A stretch of DNA of 64,000 bases, from assembly GCF_011758805.1 (NCBI RefSeq), contig NZ_JAANOW010000001.1, forward strand, positions 3,224,001 through 3,288,000. The letters run 5' to 3'. Below, in pieces: positions 8,443 through 20,853 of the stretch. A program made the translations under genes and the position numbers. This stretch comes from Mycolicibacterium fluoranthenivorans (lineage in GTDB: Bacteria; Actinomycetota; Actinomycetes; Mycobacteriales; Mycobacteriaceae). Numbering within the stretch: position 1 is the first letter of the stretch; each line of letters begins with the position of its first letter. The notes beneath the pieces are model-generated. The model worked only from the letters and a program-made list of their open reading frames with translations. It did not search any database and was not told the DNA's origin.

Positions 8443-9630
8443 TCAGCCGCCGGTGACCGCGGCGTACAGGTTGTTGAACTGCTGGGTCTGCTCGTCGGTC
8501 AAGGCAGCCCAGTTCTTCAGCCGGCCGATGGTCTCGGGAGTCGGGTTGATCAACGGGTTCTTGGACAACTTCGGATCGATCTTGTCCAACTCTTCTGCCA
8601 TATCGGACAGCACCGGCACGTACTGGGTGTGGGCGACCAACTTGGCATAGTTCGGACGGTCGTACACGTAGTTGATCCAGGCCTCGGCGGCTTTTTGGTT
8701 CTGGGTGGTGTAGGGGATCACCTGGGTGTCGATGAACCAGTCGCCACCGGACTCGGGCACGACGAACTTCAGGTCGGGATTGTCTGCCTGCAACTGCACC
8801 ACGTCACCCGAATACGCCTGGGCGATCGCGACATTGCCGGCGGCAAGGTCATCGGAATAGTCGTTGCCGGTGAACCGGCGGATCTGGCCCTTGTCCTTCT
8901 GCTCACGCACCAGGTCGACGGCTTTGGTGATGGACTCGGTGGTGGGATTCTCCGGTGAATTACCTTGGGACTGCATGATCATGCCCAGCCCATCCTGGAC
9001 ATCGGAGAACAGGCTGACTTTGCCCTTGAACGCGGGATCCCAGAGATCGTCGATCTTGGTGATATCACGGCCGGTGGCCGCCCTGTTGTAGGCCAGACCG
9101 ACCATGCCGGTCATGTACGGGGCGGTGTACTTGCGTCCGGGATCGACCGACGAGTTCAGCAGATCGGGCCGCAGGTTCTTGCGATTGGGCACACCGGCCT
9201 CGCTGATCTCATTGAGCCAACCGAGTCCCTTGATCCGGGCGGCCATGAACTGGGTGGGCACCACCAGGTCGGCGCCGATGTCCTGTTTACGCGACAGCGG
9301 CTCCTTGACCTTGGCGAACCACTGCTCGTTGTCGTTGAAGTCTTCCTTGTAGTCGACGGTGATACCGCTGGCCTTCTGGAAGGCGGCGACGAATCCGTCG
9401 GCCATATACAGCGGCCAGTTCGAGATCCGCAGAGTGCCCGATGCGGGGCCACTGTCCTGCGTGCTGCTGCTCGACGACGAGCTCCCGCCGTTCGACCCGC
9501 AGGCCGCCAGGAAGGAGGGACCCAGGATCGCCGCTGCGGCCGCCGCAGCACCGCCGCCGATGAAGCGCCGCCGGCTGGTCCGGTTGGATGCCAGGCGGGT
9601 GAGCAGGCGGGGATCGATCTCGTTGGACAT
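8443..9630 (-). CDS. Polyamine-type ABC transporter substrate-binding lipoprotein (PotD-like)
   Basis: Extracytoplasmic binding protein of 395 aa. The N-terminus has a twin-arginine motif (SRRRFIGGG, about residues 19-27), a long Ala run and a lipobox LAAC with Cys at residue 44, so it should be a Tat-exported lipoprotein. The mature part starts with LRISNWPLYM, typical of PotD/PotF-type proteins. The ATG at 9630 is chosen because it has an AAAGG Shine-Dalgarno sequence and directly precedes the signal peptide; the longer frame to 9834 overlaps the ATPase gene and is not protein-like. It delivers substrate to the two downstream permeases. Confidence 0.9.
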   Translation of the reverse strand: MSNEIDPRLLTRLASNRTSRRRFIGGGAAAAAAAILGPSFLAACGSNGGSSSSSSSTQDSGPASGTLRISNWPLYMADGFVAAFQKASGITVDYKEDFNDNEQWFAKVKEPLSRKQDIGADLVVPTQFMAARIKGLGWLNEISEAGVPNRKNLRPDLLNSSVDPGRKYTAPYMTGMVGLAYNRAATGRDITKIDDLWDPAFKGKVSLFSDVQDGLGMIMQSQGNSPENPTTESITKAVDLVREQKDKGQIRRFTGNDYSDDLAAGNVAIAQAYSGDVVQLQADNPDLKFVVPESGGDWFIDTQVIPYTTQNQKAAEAWINYVYDRPNYAKLVAHTQYVPVLSDMAEELDKIDPKLSKNPLINPTPETIGRLKNWAALTDEQTQQFNNLYAAVTGG

Positions 9631-9685
9631 GCGGGACCTTTCGTGAATTCTTGAACCGTTGTGGTTGGGGAGGAGCCGGCGACAG

Positions 9686-10924
9686 CTAGGAGTCGTCGAG
9701 CATCTCCTCGAGGTCCTCGGTGGTGGGGATATCGGCGGCGGGCAGCACGAGGGAGGCATCCGGGGTCCAGTTGACGTACACCTCGTCACCGGGGCGCAGC
9801 AGCGGCAGATCCTGTTCCGCGCCGACGTGGGCAACCACGATGGACTCGTCGGGCGCCACCAACGACAACCGCACCACCGGACCCTGGAAGGTCAGGTCGC
9901 GCACCGTCGTGCGCACCGCGACCACGTCTCCGGTGGGTGCTTCCACGCTCACCCGGACACGCTCCGGGCGGATCATCAGGGTCGCCTGCCCGCCGGCCTC
10001 GATGGCGGTATCGCCCGGCCGGGATTTCAGCGTCGAGCCCAGCACCTCGATCTCCACGTAATCTCGGTTGGCTCGCCCGGTCTGCTTGCCGGCCCACAGG
10101 TTGGCCTGCCCGATGAAGCCGGCGACGAACACCGTGGCCGGCCGGTCGTAGATATCGGTGGGTGTGCCGATCTGCTCGACGTTGCCGACATTCATGACCG
10201 CGATGCGATCGCTCATCGTCAGCGCCTCCTCCTGGTCGTGGGTCACGTAGATGAACGTGATCCCGACCTCGCGCTGGATGCGCTTGAGTTCGAACTGCAT
10301 GGCATGGCGCAGTTTGAGATCCAGCGCGCCAAGGGGTTCGTCGAGCAGCAGGGCGCTGGGGTAGTTGACCAGGGCGCGCGCCAAAGCCACCCGCTGCTGC
10401 TGGCCGCCGGAGAGCTGGCCGGGCTTGCGTTTGGCGAAATCCGTGAGTCGGACGATCTCGAGGATCTCATCGACGGCACGCTTGACTTCGGTTTTGTCCT
10501 TCTTGGCGCTGCGCGGTCCGTACGCGACGTTGTCCCACACCGTCATGTGCGGGAACAGCGCGTAGTGCTGGAAGACAGTGTTCACGTTGCGCTTGTGCGG
10601 GGGAACCCGGGAGACGTCGACACCCTCGAGGCGGATCGCCCCGGAGGTCGGTGTCTCGAAGCCCGCGATCATGCGCAGCGTGGTGGTCTTACCGCAGCCC
10701 GACGGGCCGAGCATGGAGAAGAACTCACCGGAGGCGATGGTGAAGTCCGCTTCCGCCACTGCGACGTAGTCATCGAAGCGTTTCGTCACGTGGTCGATCT
10801 CGATGACCGGGGCCGCCGTCTTGATGGTGGTCCCGTCCTCGCCCGTCGTGTGATCGGCGGCGGTGGTGTTTGTGCCGGTCAGAACCAGACCTCCTCGACA
10901 TTGTGGGCGTGCGCGTTTAACCAT
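9686..10924 (-). CDS. Polyamine-type ABC transporter ATP-binding protein (PotA-like)
   Basis: The energising subunit of the importer. Walker A is GPSGCGKTT, the signature is LSGGQQQR, Walker B is [12 protein letters not shown], and a C-terminal TOBE-type domain follows the ATPase domain. It is first in the operon, ahead of the binding protein. The start is unclear: the ATG at 10924 has only a weak ribosome site and gives an unusual basic N-terminus, whereas a near-ideal GAGGAGG ends 7 bases before a CTG at 10882 that would start the protein at [13 protein letters not shown], giving 398 aa. The CTG may be the true start. Confidence 0.88.
   Translation of the reverse strand: MVKRARPQCRGGLVLTGTNTTAADHTTGEDGTTIKTAAPVIEIDHVTKRFDDYVAVAEADFTIASGEFFSMLGPSGCGKTTTLRMIAGFETPTSGAIRLEGVDVSRVPPHKRNVNTVFQHYALFPHMTVWDNVAYGPRSAKKDKTEVKRAVDEILEIVRLTDFAKRKPGQLSGGQQQRVALARALVNYPSALLLDEPLGALDLKLRHAMQFELKRIQREVGITFIYVTHDQEEALTMSDRIAVMNVGNVEQIGTPTDIYDRPATVFVAGFIGQANLWAGKQTGRANRDYVEIEVLGSTLKSRPGDTAIEAGGQATLMIRPERVRVSVEAPTGDVVAVRTTVRDLTFQGPVVRLSLVAPDESIVVAHVGAEQDLPLLRPGDEVYVNWTPDASLVLPAADIPTTEDLEEMLDDS
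10890..10896 (-). promoter_or_regulatory. Ribosome binding site pointing to a CTG start for the PotA-like gene
   Basis: On the minus strand GAGGAGG is followed by 7 bases and then CTG ACC GGC. No ATG, GTG or TTG lies at a suitable distance. This suggests non-canonical CTG initiation at 10882, or a fortuitous internal site if the ATG at 10924 is used. Confidence 0.45.
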
Positions 10925-11094
10925 TGCCCATCGGAAGGACCTTCGCAAGCGATTCCGCAACGAATTTACATTTTGACAATGGAATCCATAGGAAAGATCG
11001 GAAATATAGGCAGAATCCGGTGCGCCGACGGTGCGTGTCCCGCCATCGGCGGTCAGGACGACGCCGATCGAGTCGATCGTGATCGAATGGTCGC
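10925..11094. promoter_or_regulatory. Divergent promoter region between the polyamine-type importer and NCS1 permease
   Basis: About 170 bases separate the two divergent starts. The stretch 10961-11015 is notably AT-rich for this genome and includes a TTGACA hexamer at 10973-10978 (plus strand), with no convincing -10 at standard spacing. It probably holds promoters for both directions. No clear operator palindrome was found. Confidence 0.45.
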
Positions 11095-12537
11095 ATGACT
11101 GGTGGGGCAGTGGGCACGTTCCGGGGACTCAATGCAGAACCGTTCTCGGGGCGTACGCCCCGAGGAGCCGGCGATCTGTCGGTCGAGACGCACGGCATCG
11201 CCCCGGTCACCGCGGCGCAGCGCTACGGCACGCCCGCGCGGCTGTTCACCGTGTGGTTCGCTCCTCAGGTCAACATGACTGGCGTATTCACCGGAACGCT
11301 GGCCATCACGCTGGGGCTGGGATTCTGGCTGGGCCTGGCCGCCATGGTCATCGGCACGGTGCTCGGCGGGTTGGCGGTCGGCTATCTGTCGACCTGGGGC
11401 CCGCGCACCGGCACCGCACAGTTGCCGGCGGCGCGGCTCGCATTCGGGCCGAGTGTCGTGCTGCCCGCCGCGCTGCAGTGGCTGTCCTCGATAGCCTGGG
11501 ACGCACTTGTCGGGTTGTTCGGCGGCGAGGCGCTGTCGGTGCTGCTGGGCATCCCGTTCTGGGCGGCGGTGCTGATCGTGCTCGCCGTGCAGGGTGCGGT
11601 CGGGTTCTTCGGCTATGAGCTGATCCACCGACTGCAGGCCGTGCTCACGGTGGTGTTGTTCGTGACGTTCGTCGTGTTCGCGGTGAAGCTGGTCAGCGGC
11701 CACCCCACCGACGCCGTGATCACGCCCGCCACCGTGGCCGGCCCCGACCTGGTCGGGGCGTTCGTACTGGAGGTGACCATCGCCCTGAGCCTGTCCATCT
11801 CATGGGCCAGTTATGCCGCCGATTTCAGCCGTTACCTACCCGCTCGGTCGTCAGGTGTGAAGGTCTTCGGCTACACCTTTGGCGGAATGGTGCTCGCTTA
11901 CGTCTTCGTCCAAGCCATCGGGATCGCGGCCGCCGGGGTGATCGGGGATCACACCGCGGCCGGAGTGCGCGACGTGATGGGCGGCGGGATCCTGGGCGCG
12001 GTGGCCCTGCTGGTCATCGCGCTGGCCTCGATCGGGTCGGGCGTGATGAACGACTACAGCGGCTCACTGGCCTTACAGACCATGGGGGTGCGGGTCCGCC
12101 GGCCCTTCTCGGCGGCCCTGGTCAGTGCGGTGGCTTTTCTCCTGATCCTGTGGCTGCACGGCGCCGATACCGCCACCCGCTTCCAGGACGTCCTACTGCT
12201 CGTCGGTTACTGGATCCCGGCATTCGTCGCGCTGGTGGCCATCGACTGGGTGCTGCGGACCAGGGGCCGGCTCGATCCCGCCGTGGACGTCACCTCAGAG
12301 CCCACCCGCCGCGCCGACGGGATCGCCGCACTGTTGGTGTTCGTCGCGTCCTACGCCGCGGCGATCCCGTTCATGAACACCACGTTGATCCAGGGTCCGG
12401 TCGCGGTGGCCTGGCACGGCGCCGATATCGCCTACTTCGTCAACTTCGTGGTCGCTGCGGTGCTCTACGGCGGGTACCGCCTCGTCAGCTCCGGGAGTGC
12501 CCGCCGGATCAGCGCACCGTCGAGAAGAACGTCCTGA
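11095..12537 (+). CDS. NCS1-family purine/cytosine permease
   Basis: A 480-aa nucleobase:cation symporter-1 family permease with about twelve hydrophobic helices. The N-terminal motif [20 protein letters not shown] and the helix-1 sequence [14 protein letters not shown] are typical of the cytosine/purine/allantoin/thiamine permease group. Candidate cargo includes cytosine, uracil, hydantoins or purines; none can be chosen from sequence. It is divergent from the polyamine-type importer, and its 3' end overlaps the convergent epoxide hydrolase gene by 29 bases. A uracil-catabolic operon lies about 10 kb away, so a pyrimidine cargo is possible but unsupported by direct linkage. Confidence 0.88.
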   Translation: MTGGAVGTFRGLNAEPFSGRTPRGAGDLSVETHGIAPVTAAQRYGTPARLFTVWFAPQVNMTGVFTGTLAITLGLGFWLGLAAMVIGTVLGGLAVGYLSTWGPRTGTAQLPAARLAFGPSVVLPAALQWLSSIAWDALVGLFGGEALSVLLGIPFWAAVLIVLAVQGAVGFFGYELIHRLQAVLTVVLFVTFVVFAVKLVSGHPTDAVITPATVAGPDLVGAFVLEVTIALSLSISWASYAADFSRYLPARSSGVKVFGYTFGGMVLAYVFVQAIGIAAAGVIGDHTAAGVRDVMGGGILGAVALLVIALASIGSGVMNDYSGSLALQTMGVRVRRPFSAALVSAVAFLLILWLHGADTATRFQDVLLLVGYWIPAFVALVAIDWVLRTRGRLDPAVDVTSEPTRRADGIAALLVFVASYAAAIPFMNTTLIQGPVAVAWHGADIAYFVNFVVAAVLYGGYRLVSSGSARRISAPSRRTS

Positions 12538-13672
12538 CATCGTCGACGAACAACTCAGGTTGTTCGAACGCGGCGAAATGCCCGCCGCGCGGCATGTTCG
12601 TCCAGTGCGTGATGTTGTAGGCGTTCTCGCACCAGCTGCGCGGGGTGCGCAGAATCTCCTTCGGGAACGCTGCGACACCCGTGGGAAGCTCGACCCGTTC
12701 ACCCGCGCCGAAACTGGTGAAGCTTTCCCAGTACAGCCGCGCCGCTGACGCGCCCGTGCGCGTGATCCAGTACAGCATCACGTTGTCGAGCAGTTCGTCG
12801 CGCGTCAGTACGTTCTCCGGGTGGCCGTCACAGTCGGACCACGCCCAGAACTTCTCCACGATCCAGGCCAGCTGCGCCACAGGCGAATCCACCAATCCGT
12901 AGCCCAGCGTCTGGGGCCGGGTGGACTGTTGCTTGGAATAGCCGGTACCCCACTTGCGGTGGTCTTTCATGGCCGCGAACGCCTCGATGTCCTCGGCGGT
13001 GGGGGATTCCAGGCTGGCCGCGGGCGGCCGGCCGATCGGCATATTGGTGTGGATGGCCGCGCATCCACTGATGTCGCCGCCGGAACGGATCCGGCCACCG
13101 GCATTGCGGCCGATCTGCGTCGTCACGGCCGCACCCCAGTCCCCGCCCTGCGCTCCGTAGCGCGTATAGCCAAGCCGGCCCATCAACGTGTCCCACGCCC
13201 GCGCGATGCGCTGCACCCCCCAGCCGGTGGACGCCGGCTTACCGGAGAAGCCATACCCGGGCAGGGACGGGCACACCACGTGAAACGCATCCTCGGGCCG
13301 GCCGCCGTGCGCGGTGGGATCGGTGAGCGGACCGATCACCTTCGCGAACTCGACAACGGAGCCGGGCCAACCGTGCGTGATCAGCAACGGCAGCGCATCC
13401 TCATGCGGTGAGCGTTGATGGATGAAGTGGATGTCCAAGCCGTCAACCGCAGTGGTGAACTGCGAGAAGCCGTTCAGCGCGGCTTCGCGCGCCCGCCAGT
13501 CGTAGTCCTGTGCCCAGTACCGGGCCAGCTCGCGGGTGTAGTCCAGCGGCATGCCCTGGCTCCAGTCCTCGACGCATTCCGCCTCGGGCCAGCGGGTACC
13601 GGACAGCCTTCGCGTGAGATCGGCCAAGTCGTCGTCGGTCACCGAGATGTGGAAGGGCGCAATCTCACTCAT
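12509..13672 (-). CDS. Epoxide hydrolase (EHN-domain alpha/beta hydrolase)
   Basis: Hydrolyses epoxides to diols by an Asp-based mechanism; 387 aa, normal for the family. An N-terminal EHN domain (residues 1-90, IAPFHISVTDDDLADLTRRL) is followed by the alpha/beta-hydrolase core: oxyanion region HGWPGS at 100-105, nucleophile Asp178 in QGGDWG, and a C-terminal catalytic His in RGGHFAAFEQPELF. The ATG at 13672 lies 8 bases inside the end of the upstream cyclase gene, so the two are probably translationally coupled. The stop lies 29 bases inside the convergent NCS1 gene. Substrate unknown; mycobacterial members act on lipid or xenobiotic epoxides. Confidence 0.92.
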   Translation of the reverse strand: MSEIAPFHISVTDDDLADLTRRLSGTRWPEAECVEDWSQGMPLDYTRELARYWAQDYDWRAREAALNGFSQFTTAVDGLDIHFIHQRSPHEDALPLLITHGWPGSVVEFAKVIGPLTDPTAHGGRPEDAFHVVCPSLPGYGFSGKPASTGWGVQRIARAWDTLMGRLGYTRYGAQGGDWGAAVTTQIGRNAGGRIRSGGDISGCAAIHTNMPIGRPPAASLESPTAEDIEAFAAMKDHRKWGTGYSKQQSTRPQTLGYGLVDSPVAQLAWIVEKFWAWSDCDGHPENVLTRDELLDNVMLYWITRTGASAARLYWESFTSFGAGERVELPTGVAAFPKEILRTPRSWCENAYNITHWTNMPRGGHFAAFEQPELFVDDVRTFFSTVR

Positions 13673-15167
13673 CACGCCATCGTGGCACGAACAACTTCGT
13701 CGGTTCGGACCGCCCGCGCAGAACTTCCTCACGATGCGCGCACCACTTGGGGCGTTCCGCTCCGTCGGCGCGGTCGACGGCCGCACCCGAGCACACGATG
13801 CGCCCCGGGGTGGTCTTCGCCGCATCCGCCAGTCGCGCGGCCTCGTTCACCGGATCGCCGATGACGGTGTACTCGTAACGGTTCTCCGCCCCGATATTGC
13901 CGGCGAAAGCGGGCCCCGCCGAGACCCCGATGCCGTAGTCGAGTTCCTGGCGTCCGAGAGCGGCGGCCAGTGTGCGGGCGGCCGCCAGCGCCGAGGTGGC
14001 CGCCGTCTCCGAGGCGATCGGCGCGCCGAAGACAGCCAGCGCGGCATCACCCTGAAACTTGTTGATCAGTCCGTGATGGGCGTCGACGGCCGCCACCACG
14101 ATCTGGAAGAAATCATTGAAGACAGCAGCGACCTCGGCCGGGGTGCGGGTCATCGCCAGCGTCGTGGAGCCCGTCACGTCGACGAACAGCACGGCCACCT
14201 CGCGGACATCGCCGGAGAGCACGTCATCGCCCACCACGCCTGCATGGCCCGTCATTTCGACGGCCAGACGCGCCACATCGGGTCCGACGTGGCGGCCGAA
14301 CAGGTCGCGCAACCGGTCACGTTCCTGCAGCCCTGTCATCATGCGGTTGAAACCACGCTGCAGCCGCCCGATCTCGGACTGCTCGTAGACGGCGACCTGC
14401 ATGCCGATGTGGCCCTGCTCCACCTCGGCCATCGCATCGATGATCTCGCGGAGCGGATCGGAAATGGAGAGGGAAACCAGCATCAGGGTGCGCAGCCCGA
14501 GGAACACCGACACCATCGACAGCAGCACCACCGGGACATCCACCGAGGCGGTGTCGGGGATCAGCCATCCGTTGGCCCGACAGACCACCATGATCGCAAT
14601 GGTCGCGCTCGGTAGGGCGGTGCTCAGCGTCCACATCAACACCAGCCGCGCCTGGACGCCGGGAGCGGTGGCGCGGCTCTCGAAATCCCTTGTCGCCGCG
14701 GCTACCACGGGCCTCGTGACGCGTTGGGTGAACAGCAGACTGCTGCTCGCGGTGGAGATGCCGCCAAACAGCACCGACACCTCGATCAGCAGGATCGGCA
14801 ACCAACCGGTGACTCCGTTGACGATGACGAAGACGACGCCGCTGAGCAACCAGATCAACATCAGCAGCACGGATTGGTTCCGGATGATGTTGATCGCCGC
14901 ACGACGCTGATCCGGATCGGGGTCAAGGCCGGCGTCGAACCAACGCAGCGCCGGTGCGATGATCCGGTAGCCGCCCGCGGCCGCCAGGACCGTGCCGAGC
15001 ACCACCACGGCCAGCAGGGGCATCAGGTTGGCCTTCGGAACCAACGACTGTGCATCACCGGAATTCTGGTGGCCCAGGGACAGCAGGACGATCACGACCT
15101 CGGCGGAGGTCAGCAGGTGAGCGAAGACCAGGCCCGAGACGAACCGGACCGCCCTATTGAGGGACAT
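13665..15167 (-). CDS. Membrane-bound class III adenylate/guanylate cyclase with HAMP domain
   Basis: Makes cAMP, or less likely cGMP, at the membrane. The 500-aa protein has about six transmembrane helices (residues 1-235), a HAMP linker (about 235-285) and a class III catalytic domain (about 320-485). Metal-binding Asp330 (LFVDVTGS) and Asp374 (FQGDAALAVFG) are present, as are Lys370 and the GDPVNEAARL segment expected for base and transition-state contacts, so it should be active. The layout is that of the mycobacterial Rv3645/Rv1318c group. Its start overlaps the lipoprotein gene by 14 bases and its end overlaps the epoxide hydrolase gene by 8, giving a three-gene operon. Confidence 0.92.
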   Translation of the reverse strand: MSLNRAVRFVSGLVFAHLLTSAEVVIVLLSLGHQNSGDAQSLVPKANLMPLLAVVVLGTVLAAAGGYRIIAPALRWFDAGLDPDPDQRRAAINIIRNQSVLLMLIWLLSGVVFVIVNGVTGWLPILLIEVSVLFGGISTASSSLLFTQRVTRPVVAAATRDFESRATAPGVQARLVLMWTLSTALPSATIAIMVVCRANGWLIPDTASVDVPVVLLSMVSVFLGLRTLMLVSLSISDPLREIIDAMAEVEQGHIGMQVAVYEQSEIGRLQRGFNRMMTGLQERDRLRDLFGRHVGPDVARLAVEMTGHAGVVGDDVLSGDVREVAVLFVDVTGSTTLAMTRTPAEVAAVFNDFFQIVVAAVDAHHGLINKFQGDAALAVFGAPIASETAATSALAAARTLAAALGRQELDYGIGVSAGPAFAGNIGAENRYEYTVIGDPVNEAARLADAAKTTPGRIVCSGAAVDRADGAERPKWCAHREEVLRGRSEPTKLFVPRWRDE

Positions 15168-15759
15168 CTGTGTAGATCGCTGCGTAGCCGTCCGTCGAGA
15201 ACGTGAAACCCTTACCGCTGGCCTCGCTGCCGCACGACACACCGCTGGCTTCCTGCACGTTGCAGCGGAAGCCGGCCGCGGCCAGGACCGTCCCGAAGGG
15301 CAGCGTGGCCGCCGGGCCCGGTTGCAGCACGAACGGATCATCCTCTGCGGCAACGAATTGCGCATCGTCATCGCGGTCGATCACCAGCGCCTTCGGCGTG
15401 ACCTGGCTGCCGTCGGCGCGGGTCACCGCCGTCGGGGCGCCGGTGATCGGTAGGGTCGCGGCGCCGGCTGCCTGGCAGCCGGCCTGGGCGTGCGGGATGA
15501 TCGCGCAGCGCCACCGGCCGCTGGGGGTGGTGAAGTAGTACGCCTGTTGGTCGCCGGAGGTGGCATAGAACTCATCGGCGGTGGCCAGGTGGGCGTTGGT
15601 GGTGTACGAGGGCAGAGTGGGCCGCGGCGCCGACGTGGCGATGGGGGTGTGGGGTTCGCCGGTGTTGATGACGGTGGGCCCACTGCACGCCGATACCGCG
15701 AGCACTGCGCCCACCGGCAACAGCCAGGGCCGACGTGTGGCGTCTTTGCGGCGTGCCAT
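15154..15759 (-). CDS. Putative exported lipoprotein
   Basis: A 201-aa protein with a basic N-terminus, a hydrophobic segment and a lipobox-like LAVSACSG (Cys near residue 25), so probably a lipoprotein. The mature domain contains paired cysteines (WRCAIIPHAQAGC, FRCNVQ, GVSCGS), suggesting two disulfides. No enzymatic motif was recognised. It is the first gene of an operon with a membrane cyclase, which it overlaps by 14 bases, so a role as an extracytoplasmic partner or ligand sensor for the cyclase is possible. Function unknown. Confidence 0.8.
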   Translation of the reverse strand: MARRKDATRRPWLLPVGAVLAVSACSGPTVINTGEPHTPIATSAPRPTLPSYTTNAHLATADEFYATSGDQQAYYFTTPSGRWRCAIIPHAQAGCQAAGAATLPITGAPTAVTRADGSQVTPKALVIDRDDDAQFVAAEDDPFVLQPGPAATLPFGTVLAAAGFRCNVQEASGVSCGSEASGKGFTFSTDGYAAIYTDVPQ

Positions 15760-15850
15760 GCGCCCAGCGTAGGGGATCGGCGATCGTGGCCATTAACGCA
15801 CGCTGAACGCAACCGGTGACGCGGCCGCCGGCGCCGGGAACGCTGCTCGG

Positions 15851-17302
15851 GTGACCCGCGTAATCCGCTTCAACGCCTTCGACATGAACTGTGTCGCCCA
15901 CCAGTCGCCTGGCCTGTGGAAACATCCCGACGACCAGTCCGCGCGGTACAAGGACCTCGAATACTGGACCGAACTCGCCAAGCTGCTGGAGCGCGGAAGG
16001 TTCGACGGATTGTTCATCGCCGACGTGCTGGGCACCTATGACATCTACGGTGCCAGCGACGAGGCGGCCATCCGTCAGGCCGCGCAGATCCCGGTGAACG
16101 ACCCTCTGCTGCTGGTGTCGGCCATGGCCCTGGTGACCCGAGACCTGGGCTTCGGTATCACCACCGGCACCGGCTTCGAGCATCCGTACCCGTTCGCCCG
16201 CCGGCTGTCGACACTGGATCACCTCACCAAGGGCCGTATCGGCTGGAATGTCGTCACCGGCTACCTGCCTGCGGCCGCCCGCAACATGGGACAGACCGAT
16301 CAGCCCGCGCACGATGCCCGTTACGATCACGCCGACGAATACCTCGAGGTGCTCTACAAGTTGTGGGAGGGATCGTGGGAGGACGACGCCGTCGTCCGAG
16401 ACAAGGACCGCGGCGTGTTCACCGATCCGAGCAAGGTGCACCATATCGGCCATGAGGGAACACATTTCAGTGTTCCCGGTGTGCACCTCTCGGAACCCTC
16501 GCCGCAGCGCACGCCGGTCATCTATCAGGCCGGCTCGTCACCACGCGGGGTCCGGTTCGCCGCCGAGAACGCCGAGGCCATCTTCACCGCGGCGCCGACG
16601 AAGGCCATCCTGCGCGAGACCGTGACGACCATCCGACGCGAGCTCGAGATCGCCGGCCGCGATCCGTACGCGGTGAAGATCTTCAACCTGTCGACCGTGG
16701 TCACCGCGGCCACCGACGAGGAGGCACACGCCAAACACGCCGAGTACCTCTCCTACGGCGACCCGGAGGGCGCATGTGTCTTCATGTCCGGCTGGATGGG
16801 GGTCGACCTGGCACGTTACGGATTCGACGAGCCGGTGGGCAACGTCGACTCGAACGCCATCCTGTCGGCGGTGGCGGCGTTCCAGTCCGCCGATCCCGAC
16901 GGCCGGGAATGGCAGATCAAAGATATCGCCGAATGGGGCAAGATCGGCGGACTGGGCCCACGGTTCGTGGGATCCGGTGCGCACGTGGCGGATTCGTTGC
17001 AGGAGTGGGTCGATGAGACCGACGTGGACGGTTTCAACTTCGCCTACGCGATCACGCCGGGGTCGTTCGCCGACATCGTCGATCACGTGATCCCCGAGCT
17101 CACCGCGCGCGGCGCGTATCAGGCCGAATACGCGCCGGGAACCCTGCGCCACAAGCTGCTCGGCAGGGGAGACCGGCTGCCGCAGGAGCATCGCGGCGCC
17201 AGTTACCGGGTCGGCGGGGAGAATTCGACGATCATCGAGCGGCCGTCGACCGTGCCGTCGTCGTCGGCATCGGTGGCCTCGCAACCGACTCGCGGCCGCT
17301 AG
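15851..17302 (+). CDS. FMN-dependent monooxygenase of the NtaA/DszA/SnaA family
   Basis: A luciferase-like flavin monooxygenase of 483 aa that would use FMNH2 supplied by a separate reductase. The N-terminus IRFNAFDMNCVAHQSPGLW, the segment GRFDGLFIADVLGTYDIY and the core GRIGWNVVTGYLPAAARNMG are diagnostic of the group that includes nitrilotriacetate monooxygenase A and dibenzothiophene-sulfone monooxygenase. Likely substrates are sulfones, sulfonates or aminocarboxylates. GTG start at 15851. A broken acetyltransferase, an FAD monooxygenase and a MetNIQ importer follow, which may indicate organosulfur scavenging. No flavin reductase gene is nearby. Confidence 0.9.
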   Translation: MTRVIRFNAFDMNCVAHQSPGLWKHPDDQSARYKDLEYWTELAKLLERGRFDGLFIADVLGTYDIYGASDEAAIRQAAQIPVNDPLLLVSAMALVTRDLGFGITTGTGFEHPYPFARRLSTLDHLTKGRIGWNVVTGYLPAAARNMGQTDQPAHDARYDHADEYLEVLYKLWEGSWEDDAVVRDKDRGVFTDPSKVHHIGHEGTHFSVPGVHLSEPSPQRTPVIYQAGSSPRGVRFAAENAEAIFTAAPTKAILRETVTTIRRELEIAGRDPYAVKIFNLSTVVTAATDEEAHAKHAEYLSYGDPEGACVFMSGWMGVDLARYGFDEPVGNVDSNAILSAVAAFQSADPDGREWQIKDIAEWGKIGGLGPRFVGSGAHVADSLQEWVDETDVDGFNFAYAITPGSFADIVDHVIPELTARGAYQAEYAPGTLRHKLLGRGDRLPQEHRGASYRVGGENSTIIERPSTVPSSSASVASQPTRGR

Positions 17303-17330
17303 TCGCACCGCGGCGTCGTAGGCTGGCCCG

Positions 17331-20121
<2,791 letters not shown>

Positions 20122-20125
<4 letters not shown>

Positions 20126-20853
20126 ACGGGGACCTTTCGGCGCAGGGGCGCAGCGCTGTGCGCCCGCCGGTGTGGGGTGGTGAAACGGACCAGTGCGTCG
20201 CCGGTCAGCTGAACCAGCGCGACGTTGAGTACGAGGACGACGATGGTGGCCAGCATCACGCCCTGGTCGAAGCGCTGATAGCCGTATGTGACTGCGACAT
20301 AGCCGATTCCGCCCGCACCGATGGTGCCGGCGATGGCCGAGTATTCGATCATCGCGATCACGTTGATGGTGAGTCCGCCGATGATGGACGGTACCGCCTC
20401 GCTGAGCTGCGCGGTGCGGATGATCTGCAGCCGGGACCCGCCCGAGGCTCTTGCGACCTGCACCACGGCGGGCGGCACCGAACGAAGCGAGTTCTCCACG
20501 ATCCTGGTGAAAAAGGCGATACCGGCAAGCGACATCGGCACCACCGCGGCGGCGATGCCGATGTTCGTCCCGGTGACAAAGCGCGTGAACGGCATGATGG
20601 CCGCCATCAGGATGAGGAACGGCAGTGACCGTCCGATACTGATGACCCAGCTCAACGTGGTGTGCAGCGCCGGGTTCTCGAACAATCCGCCCGGCGCCAG
20701 ATTGTGGATCAGCGCGCCCAGCGGGACTCCGACCAGCACCACGATCGACATCACGATCCCGACCATGATGAGGGTGTCCAGCAGGGCGGGGAAGAGCAGG
20801 CCGGGCAGCTCGTCGAACGGGACTTTGGTAGTGGCCAGCAGGGTCTCGGTCAC
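20122..20853 (-). CDS. metI: MetI-type ABC transporter permease
   Basis: A 243-aa permease with five hydrophobic helices and the signature loop VARASGGSRLQIIRTAQLSEA that contacts the ATPase. The segment SVPPAVVQVARASG and the end IGAGGIGYVAVTYGYQRFD are diagnostic of MetI. The GTG start at 20853 overlaps the TGA of metN (GTGA); the long upstream extension of the frame is Arg-rich shadow sequence and was excluded. It pairs with MetN and the anchored MetQ. Confidence 0.9.

Noticed and set aside
9659..11098. Plus-strand 479-aa frame across the ATPase gene
   Set aside because: Antisense of the PotA-like gene, with no recognisable domain.
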